This document shows, in pieces, positions 43,626-51,992 of a DNA stretch of 58,098 bases. Positions within the stretch are counted from its first letter, which is position 1; each line of letters begins with the position of its first letter. Both the position numbers and the translations under genes were made by a program. Origin of the DNA: AG-12 sp027319585. GTDB lineage: Bacteria > Chloroflexota > Dormibacteria > Aeolococcales > Bog-877. The notes under the pieces were generated by a model. The model had not been told where the DNA came from. It worked only from the letters and a program-made list of their open reading frames with translations, and made no database searches. Where the stretch lies: assembly GCA_027319585.1 (NCBI GenBank), contig DAHVMY010000005.1, positions 1 to 58,098 of the forward strand, given 5' to 3'.

Positions 43626-45679
43626 TCCCTGGCACTGCCACCCGGCGATCCGGCGCTTCGCTCCGGTCCGAGCTGGGCGACCAGCTGAACGGGATCGGTG
43701 GTCGGCAGCTCACATTGGAATCCGCGGCACAGAAAGGCGGTTGGGAGGCCTCCGAGCGAGGCCCGGTCCCGGACCAGCGGCGCCCCCTGGGCCGACTCCT
43801 CGCCGGCCCGGCCCACGGCAACGACGAGCTGGGGACGGTGGCGGCCGCGGACGGCTCGCACCAGTTCCAGATGCCCTGAGGGGGAAGGCGGCACCATCAC
43901 CGCCAGCTCCAGCATCCCCGCGCGATACAGCTGGGCACAGTGGAGCCAACCTCCCATCGCCTCCGGCGCCCGCTCCGCCAAGGGCGCGATCGCCGTGAGG
44001 GCCCGCTCGGCGCGCTCCATCCAGGCCGACTCGCCGGTCAGGGCGTGCAGCCGCAGGCAGAGCTCCACCATCAGGGAGTTGCCGGAGCGCACCGCCCCGT
44101 CCTCCAGCCCCCGGGGACGCGCCGGGAGCAGCGGGTCCTGATCGGCGGCCACGTCGCTCCACAGGACGCCCTCGGGGTCGGTCATCTCGCGATTGGCCTG
44201 GTCAGCGAGGTGGTGGGCCCATTCGAACCAGAGCGGGTCACCTCGCAACTCGTGCAGCTGCAGCGCCATCAGCGCGGTCTGGGCGAGATCGTCGAGCTGC
44301 GCTCCCAGCCGGCCCGGGCCATGGGCCACCAGGTGCGGAAGTCGGCCCCGCACACCGCCCGCCGCCTGCAGCAACAGCCTCGCCCCGACCTCCGCAGCCA
44401 CCCGGTACCGGCTCTCACCAGTGACCAGCCCCAGCTCCCCGAGGGCGGCGAGTGCGGCGGCGTTCCACGCCACCACCAGCTTCTCGTCCCGCGCCGGCTG
44501 GGGGCGAAGGCGGCGAGCCCGGAGCAGCCGGTCCCGCAGCCGCTGCACTGAGTCGGCCGTGCCCTGTGGATCAGACCAGCTGGCGGCCTGGAGCACGTAT
44601 CTGCCCTCCACGGTGGATTGGGGCTCGAGGCGGAAGAGCCGGCCCGGCTGCGAGCCATCGTCGTCGGCCGCCTCCACGAGCTCCGCCTCGGTCCAGAGGT
44701 AGGTCGCCCCCTCGCCGGCTGGAGTGTCGGCGTCGAGGCTGGCCGCGAACCCGCCGTCCGGGAGCCGCAGCTCCGCAAGGATGAAGTCGGCGGTCCGGCA
44801 GGCTGTGGTGAGCGCCTCGGCCCCACCCGTGAGCAGATGCAGGTGAAGGTAGCAGGCGATCAGCTGGGCCTGATCGTAGAGCATCTTCTCGAAGTGGGGG
44901 ACGCCCCAGTGGTCGTCCACCGAGTAGCGGTGGAAGCCACCGCCCAACTGGTCGTGAACCCCACCCATGGCCATCTTCTCCAGCGTCAGCTGGGCGGCGT
45001 TCAGCGCCGCCTGGTCGCCGGCCAGGGCCGCCCTGGTCAGCAGGAACTCCAGCAGCGGCGTCTGGGGAAACTTGGGAGCCCCACCAAGCCCCCCATGGAC
45101 GGGGTCGGTCGCCGCCACCAGCCGGCTCGCAGCGGCGGCCAGAGCCGGCCCGGACGGCGGGCTCGGGGCAGACCGAGGGATGGGCTGGGCGATGAGCGCC
45201 TGGCGGAGCTGCGCCGCCACCCGGTCAGCGTCCGAGCGCCGCGTCCTGTACAGCTCCGCCACCGCCTCCAGGACCCGCCCGAAGCCCGGCAGCCCGGCGG
45301 AGTCCCGGGCGGGGAAGTAGGTGCCGCCGAAGAAGGGACGGCCGTCGGGGAACAGGAACATGGTCATCGGCCAGCCGCCGGAGCCGGTCAGTGCCTGGAG
45401 CGCCTCCATGTACACGCGGTCGACATCGGGACGCTCCTCGCGATCGACCTTGATGGAGACGAAGAGGCGGTTCTGGAGTGCCGCCAGCTCCTCGTTCTCG
45501 AAGCACTCATGGGCCATCACATGGCACCAGTGGCAGGCCGAATACCCCACGCTGAGCAGGATCGGGCGGTCCTCCGCCCGGGCACGCGCGAAGGCCTCCT
45601 CCCCCCAGGGATACCAGTCCACGGGATTGGCCTGGTGCTGCCTGAGATAGAGGCTGGCTTCCTGCCCCAAGCGGTTCAC
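43622..45679 (-). CDS. DUF255 thioredoxin-domain protein (YyaL/SSP411-like)
   Basis: A 685-residue protein. Residues ~5-165 are the DUF255 thioredoxin fold with SLYLRQHQANPVDWYPWGEEAF, the CHWC redox pair (Cys49, Cys52), and VDREERPDVDRVYM...GGWPMTMFLFPDGRPFFGGTYFP. The rest is an (alpha/alpha)6 barrel-like region reminiscent of N-acylglucosamine 2-epimerases or glycoside hydrolases (GGFHRYSVDDHWGVPHFEKMLYDQA, DGGFAASLDADTP). No confirmed biochemical role is known to me. The GTG start at 45679 has TAAGGT exactly six bases upstream, so it is probably leaderless. Confidence 0.93.
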   Translation of the reverse strand: MNRLGQEASLYLRQHQANPVDWYPWGEEAFARARAEDRPILLSVGYSACHWCHVMAHECFENEELAALQNRLFVSIKVDREERPDVDRVYMEALQALTGSGGWPMTMFLFPDGRPFFGGTYFPARDSAGLPGFGRVLEAVAELYRTRRSDADRVAAQLRQALIAQPIPRSAPSPPSGPALAAAASRLVAATDPVHGGLGGAPKFPQTPLLEFLLTRAALAGDQAALNAAQLTLEKMAMGGVHDQLGGGFHRYSVDDHWGVPHFEKMLYDQAQLIACYLHLHLLTGGAEALTTACRTADFILAELRLPDGGFAASLDADTPAGEGATYLWTEAELVEAADDDGSQPGRLFRLEPQSTVEGRYVLQAASWSDPQGTADSVQRLRDRLLRARRLRPQPARDEKLVVAWNAAALAALGELGLVTGESRYRVAAEVGARLLLQAAGGVRGRLPHLVAHGPGRLGAQLDDLAQTALMALQLHELRGDPLWFEWAHHLADQANREMTDPEGVLWSDVAADQDPLLPARPRGLEDGAVRSGNSLMVELCLRLHALTGESAWMERAERALTAIAPLAERAPEAMGGWLHCAQLYRAGMLELAVMVPPSPSGHLELVRAVRGRHRPQLVVAVGRAGEESAQGAPLVRDRASLGGLPTAFLCRGFQCELPTTDPVQLVAQLGPERSAGSPGGSARD

Positions 45680-45685
45680 GCCTCC

Positions 45686-45691
45686 ACCTTA
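45686..45691 (-). promoter_or_regulatory. -10 box of a leaderless DUF255 transcript
   Basis: TAAGGT on the minus strand, six bases before GTG 45679. Confidence 0.45.
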
Positions 45692-46015
45692 GGACAGCGC
45701 AAGCTTCTGACCCTGCGTCCGGATCGTCCCGGGACCGAGTGGGGGTGCCCCGGGTTGGCGACCGCGGATCGAGTCCGCGCGCCAAGGCGACGCCGTGATC
45801 CCCCATCGCCGCTTCGTTCCCAGTTCGAGCCGTGGTCCGCGGCGGGCCACCGTGACCGGTGTGGCTCGCCGGCCGCGCCCGCCCCGACTGCCGGCTCACT
45901 CGCGTGCCGGATCGCCCGCAAAGCATCGGAACCGGACCGACTCACGAGAGCCGGCGCACCGCGTCACGACCACGGGTCGCTCAGTACATGTCCCGGGCCG
46001 CCCCCGTCCAGTTGC
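45692..46015. other. 324-bp divergent intergenic region
   Basis: No convincing coding frame is present. Apart from the -10 boxes at both ends I see only a GTTCGAG at 45823-45829, which lacks the pairing arms of a tRNA T-loop. It probably contains the upstream control elements of the DUF255 gene and the lipid operon. Confidence 0.4.
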
Positions 46016-46021
46016 GACAAT
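46016..46021 (+). promoter_or_regulatory. -10 box of the leaderless lipid operon
   Basis: GACAAT followed by six bases and ATG 46028. The CCGGAG between them could double as a weak ribosome site. Confidence 0.5.
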
Positions 46022-46027
46022 CCGGAG

Positions 46028-46915
46028 ATGCCTGACAGCGAGGCTCCAAAGCCGCTCCTGCCCCTGCGCCTGGGGCTCGACGCCACCGCCGGCCTGCTGC
46101 ATCTGGTCGGGCCTGCCCGCTATCGCTTAGCCGACGCGGTGGGCAATGCCGCCTTCGCCCTGCTGCCCGCCCGCCGCCGCGCCACCATCGCCAACTTCCG
46201 ACTGGTCTTTCCCGACCTCGAACGTGGGCAGCGGCGCCGCCTCGCGCGCCGCAGCTTCTGCGAGTACTCGCGCACCGCCATCGACTTCCTCTGGGTTCAC
46301 CGGCTTCCGCGGGAGCGGCTGCTGCCAGCCTTCCGGGGCTTCGGGGAGGACCAGGTGCTGCACCTCAGGGCCGAGGGCAGAGGCGGGGTGCTGGTGCTGG
46401 CCCATCTGGGGGCCTGGGACGCCGGAGGGGCCTACGCGCTCGCCCGGGGAGTCCCCTTGACCGCGGTCATGGACGAGGCGGGCAACCCGGTGCTGCGTGA
46501 TCTGGTGGTCTGGGCGCGCGCCCAGATCGGGCTGCACGCGGTCCTGGCGAATTCGTCCGCACGGAGCCTGCTCAAGACCATCCACTCCGGGGGATGGGTC
46601 GCCCTGCTGGCTGACATTCCCGGCGCGACCCCCGCCGTGGAGGTGGACTTTCTGGGCTGCAGGACCAGGTTCTCCTCCGCCCCGGCACTGCTGGCGGCGC
46701 GCACGGGCTGCCCGCTGGTCGCGGTCGTGGCCGTCCGCTCCCCGTCGGGCGGGTATCTGGTGGAGGTTCACCCCCCCACCTACGTGACCCGCGACCAGGA
46801 ACCCGCGCAGGCGCTGCGCCCCATTTTGGACGTGTTCGAAGCGGCGGTGCGGCGCTGGCCGGAGCAGTGGTATCCGTTCGACGAGGGTCGGCTCTGGCCC
46901 AGCCATGACTCCTGA
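46028..46915 (+). CDS. Lysophospholipid/PIM-type acyltransferase (LpxL/HtrB superfamily)
   Basis: A 295-residue membrane-associated acyltransferase. The N-terminal hydrophobic helix region is followed by RRATIANFRLVFPDL, the catalytic HLGAWD (H-x4-D) with VLAHLGAWDAGG, and an ADIPGATPAVEVDFLGCRTRFSSAPALLAARTG block equivalent to the ...PPVFFGR... acceptor segment. The homologue in Actinobacteria acylates phosphatidylinositol mannosides. The adjacent overlapping GT4 gene resembles that pairing; acceptor identity is inferred. Start ATG 46028, which has a -10 box in leaderless position; the very long upstream frame is a shadow of the DUF255 gene. Confidence 0.85.
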   Translation: MPDSEAPKPLLPLRLGLDATAGLLHLVGPARYRLADAVGNAAFALLPARRRATIANFRLVFPDLERGQRRRLARRSFCEYSRTAIDFLWVHRLPRERLLPAFRGFGEDQVLHLRAEGRGGVLVLAHLGAWDAGGAYALARGVPLTAVMDEAGNPVLRDLVVWARAQIGLHAVLANSSARSLLKTIHSGGWVALLADIPGATPAVEVDFLGCRTRFSSAPALLAARTGCPLVAVVAVRSPSGGYLVEVHPPTYVTRDQEPAQALRPILDVFEAAVRRWPEQWYPFDEGRLWPSHDS

Positions 46916-48083
46916 GGGGCGGCTCGCGAACGGACTGCGGCTCGCCTGGCTGGGCCACGCGTCAGGCCACCGCGCCGATGGGCTGAGCAGCTATTCCGAG
47001 CAGGTCGCAGGCGGGCTCCAGGAGCGCGGAGCCGAGGTGATGTTCCATCACGCCGCCCGGGACGGCGCGATTGTCCCGGGCACCCCCGCGGAGGTGGTCG
47101 CCTGGCCGACCTGGAACTTCAAGACCGTGATCGTCCCGCGCCCCGGATTCCGGTCCGCCATGGCAGCCTGGCTGGAGACCAGGCGACCGCGGCTCCTGCA
47201 CTGCTCGTTGAGCATGACCCTCGATGACGGCTGGGTGGGAGAGCGGGCGCTGCGGCTGGGAGTCGGCACCGTGGCCACCTTCCACCTGCCCTTTGGCAGC
47301 CCCGGCACCACCCGGGCGGCGGTGATGCGCGAGCTGCACCGCTTCTGGGCCGGACGGTTGCGCGGCTATCAGCGGGTGATCGTCTTCGATCCCGACCATC
47401 GGGAGCGGCTGGCTCGAGTCGGGATCCCGCTCGAGCGACTGCGGGTGGTCCCCAATGCGGTGGACCTGCGGCGGTTCTCCCCGGGGGCGGGCACCCTGCG
47501 CGCTCAGCGCCTGGCCCGAAGCGAGCTGGTGGTCGGATACCTCGGACGGCTGGACCCGGAGAAGGGGATCCGTCCACTACTGAAGGCATTCGAGAGCGCC
47601 GGCCTGGGCCGGGACTCGCGCCTGCTCATCGCTGGAGAGGGTGTGCTAAAGGCGCTGGTGCAGCGCGCGGCGGCCCGTGATCCGCGCATCGTCTACCTGG
47701 GGCGGCTGGGGGGGGTGTCCGCCCGAGCCGACTTCTGGCGGTCCATCGACCTCTTCTGCCTGCCGTCAACCGCCGAGGGGCTGTCGATCGCGATGCTGGA
47801 GGCGATGGCTTGCGGCCGTGCGGTCGCCGTCACCCGCGCCGGGGGGCTCCAGGCAGCCGGCGCAGGCGCCTTCGAGCTATCGGAGCGCCGCCTGCAGGAC
47901 TCCTTGGTGACACTCCTCGAGCAAGTGTCCCGCGACCCTTCGCTGCTGGCGGATAAGGGGGCGCTGGCACGGTCCGAGGCGGTGCGTCATCATGGCAGCG
48001 AGGTGATGCTTGACCGTCTGTTGGCGATCTATTCGGAGCTGGGCGTGAGCCTGCCGGACGTGCGCCCGGGGCCGAGCCGGTGA
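46905..48083 (+). CDS. Glycosyltransferase family 4 protein
   Basis: A 392-residue GT-B glycosyltransferase. LRLAWLGHASGHRADGLSSYSEQVAGGLQERGAEV is the acceptor-domain start with the Gly-rich G-S-S-Y loop. ELVVGYLGRLDPEKGIRPLLKAF begins the donor domain, and STAEGLSIAMLEAMACG is the E-x7-E donor-site signature. It overlaps the acyltransferase by 11 bases, which fits a PimA-like lipid mannosyltransferase working with an acyltransferase. However, no inositol-phosphate synthase or PgsA gene is here to confirm phosphatidylinositol as acceptor. Confidence 0.88.
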   Translation: MTPEGRLANGLRLAWLGHASGHRADGLSSYSEQVAGGLQERGAEVMFHHAARDGAIVPGTPAEVVAWPTWNFKTVIVPRPGFRSAMAAWLETRRPRLLHCSLSMTLDDGWVGERALRLGVGTVATFHLPFGSPGTTRAAVMRELHRFWAGRLRGYQRVIVFDPDHRERLARVGIPLERLRVVPNAVDLRRFSPGAGTLRAQRLARSELVVGYLGRLDPEKGIRPLLKAFESAGLGRDSRLLIAGEGVLKALVQRAAARDPRIVYLGRLGGVSARADFWRSIDLFCLPSTAEGLSIAMLEAMACGRAVAVTRAGGLQAAGAGAFELSERRLQDSLVTLLEQVSRDPSLLADKGALARSEAVRHHGSEVMLDRLLAIYSELGVSLPDVRPGPSR

Positions 48084-48955
48084 CGGGGCAGGCCCGAACC
48101 GCCCTGGTCGTGGACAGCGGAGCCTGTCTGGCTCCTGCTCTGGGGGAGGCCCCGTGGGTGCAGATCGTGCCGATGTCGATCGAGATCGAAGGCCGGGTGC
48201 TCCGGGACGGGGTCGACATCACCAGTGACGAGCTGTACGCGCGCCTCCAGGATCCCGGGCCGCTTCCCACCAGCAGCTCGCCTTCGCCGGGCGACTATCT
48301 CAACGCCTTTCGCAAGTGCGAGGCGCCCGCGATCGTGTGCCTCACCATCCCGTCCCGCTTCTCCATGATGGGCAAGTCGGCGCGCCTGGCCGCCGACATG
48401 CTCCGCGAGGAACAGCCCAAGCGGCGAGTGGAGGTGATCGACACCGGGACGGCGGCCGGGGGGTTCACCCTGGTGTCCGAGGCTGCCGCCCGAGCCTGCG
48501 CGGAGGGGCTGGAGGTGGAGCAGGTGGTGGAGCATACGAAGGCGGTGGCTGAGACCGCCCGGGTCATCGCCGCGCTCGACACCATGAGGTTTCTGGTCCG
48601 CAGCGGACGGATCCCCGCCCTCGCCGGCCGCGGCAGCGACCTCCTGCACGTCCGTCCCGTGTTCGCCTTCACCGGCGGCGACGTCCGCCGGCTGGCGCTG
48701 GTGCGAGGCACCAACCGCGCCCTGCGCGTGGTTGCCCAGCAGCTGCGCGACCGGATGCCCCAGGGCGAGCCGGTGCGGCTCGCGGTCTTCTGCGGGGCGG
48801 CGCCGCAGGCGGCCCCCAGGCTTGAGGACCATCTGCGGGGGCTGTTCGACACCCAGGAGGTGGAGCGGCTCAGCCTCACCCCGGTGATCGCGTTGCACAC
48901 GGGTCCTGGACTGGTGGGTGCGGCCGGGGTCGTCGACCGCCCCCCGCCCTCCTGA
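48080..48955 (+). CDS. DegV-family fatty-acid-binding protein
   Basis: A 291-residue DegV/FakB-like protein. It begins VVDSGACLAPALGEAPWVQIVPMSIEIEGRVLRDGVDI, followed by the ligand-binding TSSPSPGDYLNAF, VCLTIPSRFSMMGKSARLAADML and IDTGTAAGGFTLV, with the second-domain segment LRFLVRSGRIP as MRFLVRSGRIPALAG. DegV proteins bind one fatty acid and, as FakB, present it for phosphorylation by FakA. FakA is not in the window. Its GTGA overlap with the GT4 gene and position directly before plsY strongly suggest delivery of acyl groups for phospholipid synthesis. Confidence 0.9.
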   Translation: MTGQARTALVVDSGACLAPALGEAPWVQIVPMSIEIEGRVLRDGVDITSDELYARLQDPGPLPTSSSPSPGDYLNAFRKCEAPAIVCLTIPSRFSMMGKSARLAADMLREEQPKRRVEVIDTGTAAGGFTLVSEAAARACAEGLEVEQVVEHTKAVAETARVIAALDTMRFLVRSGRIPALAGRGSDLLHVRPVFAFTGGDVRRLALVRGTNRALRVVAQQLRDRMPQGEPVRLAVFCGAAPQAAPRLEDHLRGLFDTQEVERLSLTPVIALHTGPGLVGAAGVVDRPPPS

Positions 48956-49641
48956 TGCCCGGGGCGGGGGCGCCCTGGACGCCGCTGGCAATCGCGCTGC
49001 TCTGGGCCGGAGCCTACCTCCTCGGGGGCATCCCCGTCGGGTGGCTCATGGGCAGGGCCGCCGGGGTGGACCTCCGCCAGGTCGGAACGGGCAAGATCGG
49101 GACCAGCAACCTGTTCCACACAGTCGGGCTGCTGCCGGCCGCCTTCGTCGGTCCGGCCCAGTTCGGACAGGGCTTGGTCCCGGTGCTCGCCGCGGATCTG
49201 CTGGGCGCACCGGCCTGGGTCGCCGGCGGAGCCGGCCTGGCCGCCGTCGTCGGCAACGGCTGGCCGATCTACTTCCGCTACAACGGGGGCCGGGGGGTGG
49301 GCACCGCCACGGGGGCGATCTTCCTGTGGTCCCCGGTCGGGGTGGCGTTCGTCCTCTTGCTGCTGGCGGTGAGCGGGATCGGGCACCGCAGTGGCCTGGG
49401 TGTGCTCGTCGCCTACCTGGGGCTGCCAGCGGTCCTGATTCTCGCCCGCGCCCCCACCGCCTACGCCGTGATCGCGGTGGGGATCCTGCTCTGCCTGGTG
49501 CTGCGCCGCTTTGAGGGGTACTACCCCCTGCACAAGGAACGGCGAGCGACCCAGGACAGCTTCATGCGCCGGCTGCTCGATGACTGGCGGCCCGGGCCTG
49601 AGGTTCCCGATCCCGGTCCCCCCGTAAACTCAAGGGCATGA
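48955..49641 (+). CDS. plsY: Glycerol-3-phosphate acyltransferase PlsY
   Basis: A 228-residue PlsY with five or more TM helices. The substrate-binding loops can be aligned: GTGKIGTSN (usual GSGNIGATN) and VGNGWPIYFRYNGGRGVGT (usual GHnfPi...FkGGKGVAT). The normally conserved His of the second motif is Asn, and the Lys of GGKG is Arg, so it is a divergent member. It should transfer acyl from acyl-phosphate to glycerol-3-phosphate. It overlaps DegV by one base and fumC by four, so all five genes form one overlapping operon. Confidence 0.85.
   Translation: MPGAGAPWTPLAIALLWAGAYLLGGIPVGWLMGRAAGVDLRQVGTGKIGTSNLFHTVGLLPAAFVGPAQFGQGLVPVLAADLLGAPAWVAGGAGLAAVVGNGWPIYFRYNGGRGVGTATGAIFLWSPVGVAFVLLLLAVSGIGHRSGLGVLVAYLGLPAVLILARAPTAYAVIAVGILLCLVLRRFEGYYPLHKERRATQDSFMRRLLDDWRPGPEVPDPGPPVNSRA
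49625..49630 (+). promoter_or_regulatory. Possible internal -10 box for fumC
   Basis: TAAACT, seven bases before ATG 49638, near the leaderless spacing seen elsewhere; it lies inside the plsY 3' end. Confidence 0.35.
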
Positions 49642-51053
49642 GCGAGGAGCCGGTCCGCGTAGAGCGGGACTCGATGGGCGAGCTGGCGGTGCCGGCGCGC
49701 GCCTACTACGGCGCCTCCACCCAGCGTGCGGTGGTGAACTTCCCGATCTCAACTCTCCGCCTCCCCCGGCGCATGATCGCCGCGCTGGGTGCGATCAAGC
49801 GGGAGGCGGCCCGGGTCAATCTCGAGCTGGGCCTGCTGGACGAGGAGCGGGCGGTGGCGATCGCCACCGCCGCTGACGAGGTGGCCCAGGGTCGCTTCGA
49901 CCAGGAGTTCGTGGTCGACATCTTCCAGACCGGGAGCGGCACCTCGTCCAACATGAACGCCAACGAGGTCATCGCCAACCGCGCCCTGGAGCTGATGGGG
50001 GCCGAGCGCGGCGACCGGGCGACCATCCACCCCAATGACCACGTCAACCTGGGGCAGTCCAGCAACGACGTGTTCCCGACCGCGATCCACCTGGCGGCGC
50101 TCTCCGCCATGAGTGAGGAGCTGGTTCCCGCTCTGGAGCAGTTGCAGGCGGCGCTGGACCGCCAGCGCGAAGCGCTCTGGGGCATCATCAAGACCGGCCG
50201 CACCCACCTCCAGGACGCAACCCCGATCCGGCTGGGGCAGGAGTTCCTCGGCTACCGCGGCCAGGTGGAGCGCGCGCGCGCCCGGCTGGACGCCGCCAGG
50301 GGCCAGCTGGTGGAGGTAGCCCTTGGGGGAACCGCCGTCGGTACCGGAATCGGCTCCCACCCCGAGTTCGCGGCGCGGGTGATCAAGCGTCTGGCCGCCA
50401 CCTACGACCCCAACCTCAAGGAGTCGGAGAATCACTTCCAGGCCCAGTCCACCCTGGACGCGGTGGCCTTCACGTCCGGCGCGGTCCGGGGGGCCGCCGT
50501 CGCACTCCACAAGATCGCCAACGACATCCGCCTGCTCAGCTGCGGACCGCGGGCCGGGATCGCCGAGCTGAACCTCCCCGCCGTCCAACCGGGTTCGTCG
50601 ATCATGCCCGGCAAGGTGAACCCGGTCATCTGCGAGTCCGCGCTGATGGTGGTGGCCCAGGTGATCGGGTGCGACGCGACGGTCGCCATGGCCGCCACCA
50701 CCGGGTCTTTGCTGGAGCTGAACGTCATGCTCCCGGTAGCGGCCCACAACGTGCTGGAGGAGATCGAGCTGCTGGGGCGCGCCGCCGCGAACCTCGCCCA
50801 CAGCGCGATCGACGGGGTGACCGCCACCAGTCGCGGCCCGGAGCTGCTGGAGCGCGGCCTCGCCATCTGCACCGGGCTTGTGCCGGCGATCGGATACGAT
50901 GCCGCGGCGGCGATCGCCCACACCGCCTACGAGTCCGATCGCACCGTCCGTGAGGTGGCCATGGAGCGGTCAGGACTCTCCGCCGAGGAGATCGATCGGT
51001 TGCTGGATCCCGAACGGCAAGTGGTCCCCTCCCTGGATGCTCCCGGAGCCTGA
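49638..51053 (+). CDS. fumC: Class II fumarate hydratase
   Basis: A 471-residue fumarase that interconverts fumarate and malate. It shows the full class II pattern: the N-terminal RDSMGELAVPARAYYGASTQRAV, GSGTSSNMNANEV, HPNDHVNLGQSSNDVFPTAIH, GRTHLQDATPIRLGQEF and the superfamily signature GSSIMPGKVN near residues 318-327. ATG 49638 overlaps the plsY stop by four bases. Its place at the end of a lipid operon is unusual; a separate internal promoter is possible. Aspartase is a close relative, but the motif details and length favour fumarase. Confidence 0.93.
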   Translation: MSEEPVRVERDSMGELAVPARAYYGASTQRAVVNFPISTLRLPRRMIAALGAIKREAARVNLELGLLDEERAVAIATAADEVAQGRFDQEFVVDIFQTGSGTSSNMNANEVIANRALELMGAERGDRATIHPNDHVNLGQSSNDVFPTAIHLAALSAMSEELVPALEQLQAALDRQREALWGIIKTGRTHLQDATPIRLGQEFLGYRGQVERARARLDAARGQLVEVALGGTAVGTGIGSHPEFAARVIKRLAATYDPNLKESENHFQAQSTLDAVAFTSGAVRGAAVALHKIANDIRLLSCGPRAGIAELNLPAVQPGSSIMPGKVNPVICESALMVVAQVIGCDATVAMAATTGSLLELNVMLPVAAHNVLEEIELLGRAAANLAHSAIDGVTATSRGPELLERGLAICTGLVPAIGYDAAAAIAHTAYESDRTVREVAMERSGLSAEEIDRLLDPERQVVPSLDAPGA

Positions 51054-51958
51054 AGCGCACCTGGTCGCTGGGTGTGGGACGACATGGAGCGGGGTGGCTC
51101 GTGATGTGCACCAGCTCGTCCCCCGGCCGGAGCGTCCAGGAGCGGCTGCGGACGGTCTGCTCGGCGGCGATGCAGCCGGTCGGCTTCTCGGACGTCTCAT
51201 GGTTGGCCTGTCGAGCGCCGCGGGCGAGGAGCGAGCGCCAAGCCCCTCCCCACCAGCACATGGCCCTCCCATACCGGTGCCGGTCGTCGGGCGTCACTCC
51301 TCGTTCTGGCCCCGCGTGTCACCACTGATGCGGTCGAGCGGTACCGCTTGCCGCTCGACTCCCACAGCGGAAGCTTGAGACCCGATCCCGGCTATGTCTG
51401 GCTCGGTAGTCACGACTGTCACCTAGAGTGCTGGCCAGCGGCTCATGAAGTCGACCCCGGCGTCGGCCGCCTGAGCATCGCGGGGAAGTACGAGCTTCTC
51501 GTCCCGTCGGGACTCCAAGTGGTCGGATCAGGTGGCCGGAAACACATCCCCTGTGGTGGTGTCGCGAGCGAGCCCCAGCCCGAGGCTGAAGATGGGGTGG
51601 GGCGGGCCACCGTGCCACCGACCCTTGGCGGTTTCGGGACAGTGGACGTAAGGTGTCAGAGGCGTCGCGTCCATCAAGGTGTGCCCCCTCTGACCGTGAG
51701 GCGACAAAGATTCCGTGTTGTAGTCCGGAGGGGGAGCGGGACTCGCAAACCATGACGTGACTCGGGCTCCGGTGCCAATCGCCTCCGGTTCCGTGTCGCA
51801 GCGCATCCCAGTCCCCAGTGACCGGCAATGGGCCCCTGTCCCGGGGTACGAGCCGACTCGGCCGTCCCCACGCTAACCAGGGTGAATCTCGGGACTCGGA
51901 GCAGGACGGTCATCCACCCTCAGGGAAGTCGGGCGGCAGCACGCTTCCGTGGGGCCAG
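51054..51958. other. About 0.9 kb without a recognisable gene
   Basis: All frames are broken by stops or give Arg/Pro/Ser-rich shadows. Base composition appears slightly less GC-rich than the flanking genes. I see no tRNA, terminal repeats, transposase remnant or long palindrome. A 135-codon plus-strand frame (51348-51755) exists but has no family features. The region separates the lipid/fumC operon from the redox operon and may be a decayed gene or a long control region. Confidence 0.5.
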
Positions 51959-51991
51959 AATTGTCACAACATCTGTAGTGTATAATTGTTG
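51959..51991 (+). promoter_or_regulatory. Promoter and candidate operator of the SufR-like operon
   Basis: Consensus -10 TATAAT (51981-51986) stands six bases before GTG 51993, so the transcript is leaderless. TTGTCA (51961-51966) would be a -35 at a short 14-base spacing. Overlaid on it are TTGTCACAA (palindromic around one base), the inverted pair CAACA-N15-TGTTG (51967-51991) spanning the -10, and the direct repeat AATTGT at 51959 and 51984. These are good candidates for autoregulation. Confidence 0.6.
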
Positions 51992-51992
51992 C

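Noticed and set aside
45823..45829. tRNA T-loop-like GTTCGAG
   Set aside because: The flanking five-base arms do not pair and no acceptor or anticodon stem fits.
44618..46027. Long plus-strand open frame continuous with the acyltransferase
   Set aside because: It is the antisense shadow of the DUF255 gene; coding character and family match begin only at ATG 46028, which also has a -10 box in leaderless position.
51348..51755. 135-codon open frame in the gene desert
   Set aside because: No family features, no ribosome site or -10 box, composition like random high-GC frames.
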